Source: an uncultured Ardenticatenia bacterium
GTDB taxonomy: Bacteria > Chloroflexota > Anaerolineae > Promineifilales > Promineifilaceae
NCBI GenBank assembly: GCA_937858165.1
Contig: CALLZA010000437.1
Span: 1-6,058 of the forward strand
Direction: 5' to 3'
DNA length: 6,058 bases
Shown here: positions 1-6,058 of the stretch, piece by piece
Layout of the letters: every line of letters begins with the position of its first letter
Numbering within the stretch: position 1 is the stretch's first letter
The notes under the pieces: model-generated
The model's database searches: none
The model's input: the letters and a program-made list of their open reading frames with translations, nothing else
Told to the model about the DNA's origin: nothing
Made by a program: the position numbers and the translations under genes

Positions 1-90
1 CTCTCGTTCTCCTCCTTGCTCGTCCTTTCTTTCTTGTTGTTTTTTGCTCTCTCTCCTGAATCTTTGTGTCTCTATTGTCTTTTTTTTTTT
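1..90. other. Sequencing read-through noise plus poly-T, not genomic
   Basis: Positions 1-80 are low-complexity and pyrimidine-rich with very few A residues, and a T run occupies 80-90 directly before the P5 adapter. Read on the minus strand this is adapter end, then poly-A, then A/G-rich noise. That is what a four-colour Illumina instrument produces when a read runs past the end of a short library molecule. An open frame beginning near position 44 runs through this stretch into the ATPase, but it has no biological meaning. Confidence 0.93.
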
Positions 91-160
91 AATGATACGG
101 CGACCACCGAGATCTACACTAGATCGCTCGTCGGCAGCGTCAGATGTGTATAAGAGACAG
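91..160 (+). other. Illumina P5 / i5 index / Nextera transposase adapter
   Basis: Positions 91-119 match the P5 flow-cell oligonucleotide (begins AATGATACGGCGACCACC). Positions 120-127 (TAGATCGC) match the Netxera-series i5 index known as N501/S501. Positions 128-160 match the Nextera read-1 adapter, ending in the 19-bp Tn5 mosaic end at 142-160. Genomic sequence starts at 161. In frame with the ATPase the adapter translates to a peptide containing [10 protein letters not shown] and ending [10 protein letters not shown], a known contaminant signature at the start of database proteins. The match is from memory of the adapter sequences and is essentially exact. Confidence 0.98.
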
Positions 161-2133
<1,973 letters not shown>

Positions 2134-2137
<4 letters not shown>

Positions 2138-2161
2138 GGCGGGTTGCCTTACCCGCCCTAC
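2134..2161. terminator. Bidirectional hairpin holding both stop codons of convergent genes
   Basis: An arm at 2134-2144 (GTAGGGCGGGT) pairs perfectly with 2151-2161 (ACCCGCCCTAC) across a 6-nt loop, TGCCTT preceded by one T of the arm boundary, at 2145-2150. The ATPase TAG (2135-2137) lies in the left arm. The TAG of the minus-strand gene (2158-2160 read in reverse) is in the mirror position of the right arm. The stem is very GC-rich and symmetric, so it would fold in transcripts from either side. There is no U-tract, so it is not a classical intrinsic terminator. It may instead be a 3'-end stabiliser, a Rho-assisted stop or a copy of a dispersed palindromic repeat. Confidence 0.72.
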
Positions 2162-3009
2162 ACCTCCAGGCGGACGAGCGTCATGTCGGGTGCGGTCAGC
2201 AGTTCGGCCGCCAGCGCCCGGTCGGCGGCCTCGAAACGCGCATCCACCCTGTCCGGCGCGGCGAAGCCCAGCCGATCACCCAGATCCTGCGGGAAAGGGG
2301 GTTCATACAGTTCGGCGGCAAAGACAAAGGTCAGCGCCGGGCGGTCGGTGGCCTGCGTGATGAGCCGGGGAACAGGTCGGTGGCCGTTGCCGTCAAGCTG
2401 TAACGTCCGCCGCAGCCGTTCGGCCGTGGCCCACGGCGCTTCGCCCGGGCGGACGGCTGCGCTCGGCAAGCGCCACGGCTCGGCCGCCTCGCCGCGCGTC
2501 CAGGCCACCTGGCCGTGGCCGCCGCCAACGATCAGCCGCGTCGTCACCGCCCAGTCGAGCGCGCCGGCCGCCTGGCTCTTCTTCGGCCGCCGCAGGCCGG
2601 GCCACAGACCGCCACCCAGCCGCGCCACGATGGCCGGCCCGCCGATATGGCCCAGCGCGTCGTCGAGTTGACGGGCGTGGGCGGCGCTCAGGCCGTGGGG
2701 CCGGGGGGTGGTGTCAAAGAAGGCAGCCGGCGGTTGCTCCGGCGGTGGCTGGAGTTCGCCGCCGCGCAACGTGCAGCGGTAGGTAAGCACCAGTTCGCCT
2801 CCACGGCGAGCAATGAAGTACACCCCCACCAGGCGCACCGGCCAGATGACCAGCCCCGTGGCGGTGCGGAAGGCGCCGGCCAGCGTGTCGGCCGGCAGCA
2901 CCCCCGACTCCAGAGAGGCGGCAACGGGCGAGAGGCGTCCCGGCTCCGGCTGCTGCAAAAGGACTCGGCCTTTATAATCGGTCAGGAATCCGGCAATAGT
3001 AACGCGCAT
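2158..3009 (-). CDS. Tandem Nudix-like domain protein with degenerate Nudix boxes
   Basis: The product is 283 residues with no signal peptide or membrane segment, so it is probably cytoplasmic. Residues 1-120 follow the Nudix pattern: opening strand with GRVLL (14-18), a box region at 33-53 ending TATGL, then RLVGVYF (59-65), a strand LVLTYRCTLRGGEL, an AFFD segment and a closing helix near 107-119. Residues 155-235 repeat the plan: WRLP (179-182), PGE (188-190), helix ATAERLRRTLQL (194-205), then a strand LTFVF. Nudix hydrolases usually carry REUxEExGU glutamates that bind Mg2+. By my hand alignment both copies lack them (first copy GAFRTATGL, second ERLRRTLQL), so hydrolase activity is doubtful. 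It could be a binding or regulatory Nudix-fold protein. The ATG start at 3009 has a good Shine-Dalgarno. It is convergent with the ATPase and divergent from the beta-helix gene, so it is monocistronic here. The Nudix fold assignment is moderately sure; the function is unknown. Confidence 0.72.
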   Translation of the reverse strand: MRVTIAGFLTDYKGRVLLQQPEPGRLSPVAASLESGVLPADTLAGAFRTATGLVIWPVRLVGVYFIARRGGELVLTYRCTLRGGELQPPPEQPPAAFFDTTPRPHGLSAAHARQLDDALGHIGGPAIVARLGGGLWPGLRRPKKSQAAGALDWAVTTRLIVGGGHGQVAWTRGEAAEPWRLPSAAVRPGEAPWATAERLRRTLQLDGNGHRPVPRLITQATDRPALTFVFAAELYEPPFPQDLGDRLGFAAPDRVDARFEAADRALAAELLTAPDMTLVRLEV

Positions 3010-3016
3010 TGTAATA

Positions 3017-3023
3017 CTTCTCC
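3017..3023 (-). promoter_or_regulatory. Ribosome binding site of the Nudix-like gene
   Basis: On the minus strand GGAGAAG lies 7 nt before the ATG at 3009-3007. This is a strong Shine-Dalgarno at normal spacing and supports that start codon. Confidence 0.75.
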
Positions 3024-3259
3024 GCTACAGTGGGGTCTTGTGGCCGCTTTCTGAGTAATTTGTGTGTTGCCGTAAACCAGCAAAGCGCCATGGTGTCTAG
3101 GTCAATGGAATAGCGGTTGGGTCGTCACCGGATACGGTCACCTAGCAACGAACACCTCACCATCATCAGACCTGTCAGACAGCCCCGCGACCCTATTCTA
3201 CCATCGGAGTCGATCAACACATCGGCCTAAACGTAGGTACCAAAGCGAATATCGGGCGC

Positions 3260-3276
3260 GTAGTACACCGTACTAC
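3260..3276. repeat. Perfect 7-bp inverted repeat, possible operator
   Basis: GTAGTAC (3260-3266) is followed by ACC (3267-3269) and its exact reverse complement GTACTAC (3270-3276). It lies 53 bp before the GTG start of the beta-helix gene. The compact 17-bp dyad has the size of a dimeric repressor site. The 3-nt spacer would also allow a short hairpin in the leader RNA. A related CGTAGGTAC occurs at 3232-3240. No regulator can be named from the site. Confidence 0.45.
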
Positions 3277-3321
3277 AACAGGCGGCGATCCCCCCCCAGC
3301 GTCATCGCGCGTCGCCGCATC

Positions 3322-3326
3322 GGGGA
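3322..3326 (+). promoter_or_regulatory. Ribosome binding site of the first beta-helix gene (start ambiguous)
   Basis: GGGGA at 3322-3326 is 3 nt before the GTG at 3330 and 9 nt before the in-frame ATG at 3336. Spacing favours the ATG slightly. A nearly identical GGGAAAAG leader and a GTG-then-ATG arrangement are present at the paralogue downstream. The choice changes only two residues. Confidence 0.5.
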
Positions 3327-3329
3327 AAA

Positions 3330-4829
3330 GTGGAGATGAGAGCAAAAACCTATAAGCTGTTGGCTTTGTTCGGTATGATGGTTGTGTTGACCGTGGCTAA
3401 TGCAGCCCGGACCAACAACGTCCTGGCTCAGGATACGTCATTCGCGCCGTTGGTAACGAACGCCTCGCAATGCACCGTGATCGTCCAGCCCGGCCAGTCG
3501 ATCCAGGCCGCGGTTGTGCCCGCCCGCAGTGGCGCGGTCATCTGCGTCCGGGCCGGTGTCTATTCCGAGCAGGTCAAGCTGAAGGCTAAGAACACAGGCG
3601 TCACCCTGATGTCCTATCCGGGGGAGAAGGCGATCATCGACGGTAGGAATCAGATACCAGCGGTGACGGCCAAGAACACCACCCCGCCGCTGATCATGAT
3701 CGACGCTGTGAATGTCACCGTCGAAGGCTTTGAGGTGCGCAACTCCAAGGCGCGCGGTGTCACCATCAGCAAGTCGAACGTCACGGTGCGCAATATGGTC
3801 ATTCGTGATAACCAGAGCATGGGCCTGGTTGTCACCGTGGCCGGCTCGGTCCCGGTCCGCAACGTGCTGGTCGAGAACAACATCGTTCACAACAACCTTC
3901 TCAGGAATGCCAACGGCACGGCTGGTGGCAGTGGTCTGGCGTTTACCCAGCAGGTTGAATACAGCGTCGCCCGCGGCAACGTCATCTCCCACAACTATGG
4001 CGAAGGGCTGGTGGCCGGCCGCTATACACGCAACCTGACCTTTGAGGACAACACGAGCTATGACAATCGTGGCGCCAATATCTACCTGGTCAACACCACA
4101 AACGTGACCGTGCGGCGCAACTTCGTCTTCTGCACCAACGATCCCATCTCGTGGCGCGGCACAGGCGGCCAATACCGGCCCGGCCCCGGCCTCCAGGTTC
4201 GCGACGAGGACTTCAAATCGCCGCCGCCGCCCAGCACGGGCCAGGTCATCGTCAACAACATCGTGGTTGGGTGTGGGGTGAACTTCGGCGTCTCGACGCA
4301 GATCAACGGCGGTGGGCTGAACAACGCTGTCGTGGCCAACAACACCTTCGTCAATGCCCGCAGTGTCAGCGGCGATGCGGCCAACAACGTCGAGTTCGAC
4401 GGCCGGGCTTCGTTTCAGAACACCCGGTTTACCAACAATCTGATCGTCCAGACCGTTCCCGGCACGATCACACGCATCCAGTATGCGACCGGCACGCCCA
4501 ACCTGTCGAGCTTCACCGTCAGTAACAATCTGTATAGCAAGAACCCGGTCAACGGCTGGCCGAGCAGCGAGGCCGGCCGTATTGTCGCCGATCCCCGGCT
4601 CGCCAGCCTGGTCCTGCCGATGATGAACGCCCTGCCGACTCCGGCCAACTACATCCTGCTGGCCGGGTCGCCGGCCGTCGACCGCGGCGCGAACGTGGCG
4701 CACGTCACAGATGACTTCTTCGGCACCGCGCGCAACGGGGCGCTGGACATCGGCGCCGATGAACTGGGCGGCAGCACAACCTTTACCATCCTCGGCGATC
4801 TGTTGCCGCTCGTTGAGAGCAGTAACTAG
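3330..4829 (+). CDS. Secreted right-handed parallel beta-helix protein
   Basis: The product is 499 residues and complete. The N-terminus is a signal peptide: basic stretch RAKTYK, hydrophobic LLALFGMMVVLTV, and probable cleavage after ANA (residues 23-25) or slightly later. An N-terminal cap (48-105) carries C48, PGQSIQAAV, C72 in ICVRAGVY, SYPGE and IIDG, typical of pectate-lyase-like and DUF1565-type helices. About ten beta-helix coils follow from 128 to 405, each with the NVTVxxNxI-xxNxxxGLxxx rhythm and stacked Asn residues (NN at 183, 309, 337, 369 and 399). A closing motif GSPAVDRGA...DIGADE (446-478) is common at the C-terminus of secreted beta-helix proteins. I see no membrane anchor, sortase motif or PEP-CTERM. 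Such folds bind or cleave polysaccharides, but no catalytic set is recognisable, so the substrate is unknown. A strong terminator follows, and a paralogue lies 251 bp downstream. GTG is taken as start; ATG at 3336 is equally possible. Confidence 0.88.
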   Translation: MEMRAKTYKLLALFGMMVVLTVANAARTNNVLAQDTSFAPLVTNASQCTVIVQPGQSIQAAVVPARSGAVICVRAGVYSEQVKLKAKNTGVTLMSYPGEKAIIDGRNQIPAVTAKNTTPPLIMIDAVNVTVEGFEVRNSKARGVTISKSNVTVRNMVIRDNQSMGLVVTVAGSVPVRNVLVENNIVHNNLLRNANGTAGGSGLAFTQQVEYSVARGNVISHNYGEGLVAGRYTRNLTFEDNTSYDNRGANIYLVNTTNVTVRRNFVFCTNDPISWRGTGGQYRPGPGLQVRDEDFKSPPPPSTGQVIVNNIVVGCGVNFGVSTQINGGGLNNAVVANNTFVNARSVSGDAANNVEFDGRASFQNTRFTNNLIVQTVPGTITRIQYATGTPNLSSFTVSNNLYSKNPVNGWPSSEAGRIVADPRLASLVLPMMNALPTPANYILLAGSPAVDRGANVAHVTDDFFGTARNGALDIGADELGGSTTFTILGDLLPLVESSN

Positions 4830-4876
4830 TCACCGGCCCGGCAACACATCCGGCGGTGATTGACCGTCGGGGCCTG

Positions 4877-4912
4877 ACGGGCCAGATAGCACGGCTATCT
4901 GGCCCGTTTTTT
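4877..4912 (+). terminator. Intrinsic (Rho-independent) terminator
   Basis: ACGGGCCAGATAGC (4877-4890) pairs perfectly with GCTATCTGGCCCGT (4894-4907) around the 3-nt loop ACG. The right arm runs into six T residues (4907-4912), then G and three more T. It sits 48 nt after the TAG of the first beta-helix gene. A 14-bp perfect stem with a U-tract is a textbook terminator and makes read-through into the second beta-helix gene unlikely. Confidence 0.93.
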
Positions 4913-5080
4913 GTTTCTGCGCCCAGCTGGTGAAGCGGCCGGTGGGTAGGCGGTAAGTGAGATGCCGCGGGCCGCCTGCCTGACAGCTTTGGCTGGATGA
5001 GTGAAAACACTGTTGTAATGTTTACTGTAAGGGTCGGTGGATAGGCTTACTCTGGGCGAAATTGCGCTTAGAGGGAAAAG
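4913..5080 (+). promoter_or_regulatory. Probable promoter region of the second beta-helix gene
   Basis: This 168-bp gap follows a strong terminator, so the downstream gene needs its own promoter here. An AT-rich patch lies at about 5003-5030, including TTGTAATGTTTACTGTAA. TTGGCT (4990-4995) and TGTAAT (5014-5019) are weak -35/-10 candidates with a spacing of about 18-19 bp. Upstream, 4945-4953 can pair with 4972-4980 (9 bp, one G:T) around CCGCGG. I cannot place a transcription start with confidence. Confidence 0.35.
5071..5075 (+). promoter_or_regulatory. Ribosome binding site of the second beta-helix gene
   Basis: GAGGG at 5071-5075 lies 5 nt before the GTG at 5081 and 14 nt before the alternative ATG at 5090. 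The spacing favours GTG. That start also adds two lysines to the signal-peptide n-region (MKKMSARR), which fits an exported protein. Confidence 0.65.
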
Positions 5081-5830
5081 GTGAAAAAGATGAGTGCCAG
5101 ACGTGTTGGTTTTGTTGCTGTATTGTGGTTGTTGGCCCTGTTGCCGTCCTCATCACGAGCTGGTGTGGCCGCCGCAACGCTGCTTTTGGACGCGAACGAC
5201 TGCCAGGTCGTCGTCGAATCGGGTGGTTCCATTCAGGCGGCTATTGGCACGGCGGCTAACGACACCGTCATCTGCGTGCGCGGCGGCATCTATTACCAGA
5301 CCGTCTCTGTCCCCACCACCAAGACTGGCCTGACCCTCATGGCCTATCCGGGCGAATCGCCCATTATCGACGGCGACAAGCTGTTGCCCGGCGGCTTGCC
5401 GGCCGACCGCTTCCGTTCGCTGGTGGAGATCTCCGGCGAAGGCACCGTCTTCGACGGCTTCGAGGTACGCTACTCCAGCGCCCGCGGGCTGGAAGTGGTG
5501 GCCAGCAACGTCATCGTGCGCAACTCCGCTATCCATGACAGTTGGGACTCGGGCGTCATCATGCGCGGGGTCGACCAGAACAATCGGGTGGACAACATCC
5601 TGTTCGAGAACAATCGGGTCTATAGCAATCTGCGCAAGGTGCGTCACGTCCCAGTCATCTATCGCGGCGAGCGCACCGGCAGCGGGCCGCTCGACTGGTT
5701 CTTTGACCCCGAGGTGACCTGGGACAATCCGTATTGGACGGGCAAAGAGGCCGATATTCCCGAAACGGCGCTAAACGCCATCGCCATGACGTTCAACGAC
5801 GACGGCCGCACCGGCCGCATCTACGCCAGC
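5081..5830 (+). CDS. Secreted beta-helix protein, paralogue of the preceding gene, 3'-truncated
   Basis: Residues 1-250 are genuine. The frame then enters adapter sequence, so the apparent C-terminus (LSLIHISEPTRPY and the stop at 5870-5872) is artificial. A full protein of roughly 450-500 residues is expected by analogy with the neighbour. Residues 1-31 form a signal peptide (MKKMSARR, hydrophobic VGFVAVLWLLALL, likely cleavage near AGVAA). The N-cap at 41-98 (C41, GGSIQAAI, C65 in VICVRGGIY, AYPGE, IIDG) aligns without gaps to the first beta-helix protein, with 31 of 58 positions identical by hand count. Coils follow at about 123-183 (TVFDGFEVR, NVIVRNSAI, NILFENNRVYSN). After 184 it diverges: an aromatic-rich insert (DWFFDPEVTWDNPYWTG, 205-221) has no counterpart in the neighbour. 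It is probably extracellular; substrate and activity are unknown. Confidence 0.88.
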
Positions 5831-5896
5831 CTGTCTCTTATACACATCTCCGAGCCCACGAGACCGTACTAGATCTCGTATGCCGTCTTCTGCTTG
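5831..5896 (+). other. Nextera transposase adapter / i7 index / Illumina P7
   Basis: Positions 5831-5849 are the Tn5 mosaic end in reverse orientation (CTGTCTCTTATACACATCT). Positions 5850-5864 are the Nextera read-2 adapter remainder, 5865-5872 (CGTACTAG) the i7 index known as N702, and 5873-5896 the P7 sequence ending CTTCTGCTTG. Genomic sequence ends at 5830. Confidence 0.98.
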
Positions 5897-6058
5897 AAAA
5901 AAAAAAAAACCACCAACAACAAACAACAACATATCAGCACACATGAAACAACAACTACACAATAACCCAACAATAATAGAGAACTAACGACAACTAAAAG
6001 CACAAATGCCACAACCATGACTACAAAGTACAGAACAGCAACCACGACAACATAACAA
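5897..6058. other. Poly-A and A/C-rich read-through noise, not genomic
   Basis: Thirteen A residues (5897-5909) follow P7 directly. The remainder is almost entirely A and C with CAA-like runs and no coding or structural signal. This mirrors the left end of the contig and is the usual signature of a read that continued past the P7 end of a short fragment. No gene is present. Confidence 0.93.

Larger units (their letters stand above)
3010..3329. other. Divergent intergenic region (320 bp), no gene seen
   Basis: This stretch separates the minus-strand Nudix-like gene from the plus-strand beta-helix gene and must hold promoters for both. Its base composition is visibly less GC-rich than the neighbouring genes. 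On the minus strand TTGCTG (3083-3078) and ATTACT (3059-3054), 18 bp apart, make a weak sigma-70-like candidate about 45 bp upstream of the Nudix-like start. I see no convincing promoter for the plus-strand gene. Other small structures are CTAGGT (3097-3102) against ACCTAG (3140-3145), the direct repeat TCAGAC at 3166-3171 and 3175-3180, and an 8-C run at 3290-3297. The only well-formed element is the inverted repeat at 3260-3276, listed separately. Confidence 0.6.

Noticed and set aside
142..160. Tn5 mosaic end that could suggest a natural transposon or insertion sequence
   Set aside because: It is embedded in the complete P5-index-Nextera adapter order and is paired with a P7 adapter at the other end, so it derives from library preparation.
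3281..3300. Eight-C run before the beta-helix gene as a possible phase-variable tract
   Set aside because: It is short, non-coding, and lies 33 bp before the start with no promoter spacer evidence. Nothing supports slippage control.
3438..4703. Long minus-strand open frame (421 codons) opposite the first beta-helix gene
   Set aside because: It has a D/V/A/G-rich composition without motifs, and the opposite strand carries a signal peptide and regular beta-helix coils. It is a shadow frame.
5153..5647. Minus-strand open frame opposite the second beta-helix gene
   Set aside because: It is a shadow of the same kind. The plus strand aligns to its paralogue and has a signal peptide and ribosome binding site.
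5910..6058. A/C-rich repetitive stretch resembling a repeat array or plant/eukaryotic low-complexity DNA
   Set aside because: It directly follows P7 and poly-A, has no periodic repeat unit, and mirrors the noise at the left end.

Overview
The window is an assembled contig from a GC-rich bacterium, probably environmental or metagenomic. Only positions 161-5830 look like genomic DNA. Both ends are untrimmed Illumina Nextera library sequence (91-160 and 5831-5896) followed by homopolymer and low-complexity read-through noise (1-90 and 5897-6058). The two outermost genes are therefore cut by the contig ends, not by biology. The taxon cannot be fixed from sequence alone. A Chloroflexota-like (Anaerolineae or related) source is a guess from the high-GC coding style and the secreted beta-helix proteins.

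Layout of the genomic part: (1) 161-2137, plus strand, the C-terminal two thirds or so of a P2-type (SERCA/PMR1-like) cation-transporting P-type ATPase. (2) 2134-2161, a perfect 11-bp hairpin that joins two convergent genes and contains both of their stop codons. (3) 2158-3009, minus strand, a 283-residue protein that reads as two tandem Nudix-like domains with degenerate Nudix boxes. (4) 3010-3329, a non-coding divergent intergenic region with a perfect 7-bp inverted repeat. (5) 3330-4829, plus strand, a complete secreted right-handed parallel beta-helix protein, followed at 4877-4912 by a strong intrinsic terminator. (6) 5081-5830, plus strand, the first 250 residues of a paralogous secreted beta-helix protein, cut by the contig end.

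The genes do not form one operon. The ATPase and Nudix-like genes converge, the Nudix-like gene and the first beta-helix gene diverge, and a terminator separates the two beta-helix genes. The clearest functional relation is the tandem pair of exported beta-helix paralogues, probably extracellular carbohydrate-interacting or surface proteins of unknown substrate. I saw no CRISPR array, tRNA, rRNA, insertion sequence or phage gene. I found no convincing new multi-gene system. The points most worth a second look are the degenerate tandem Nudix protein, the shared stop-codon hairpin, the altered ion-site residues in the ATPase and the beta-helix pair.
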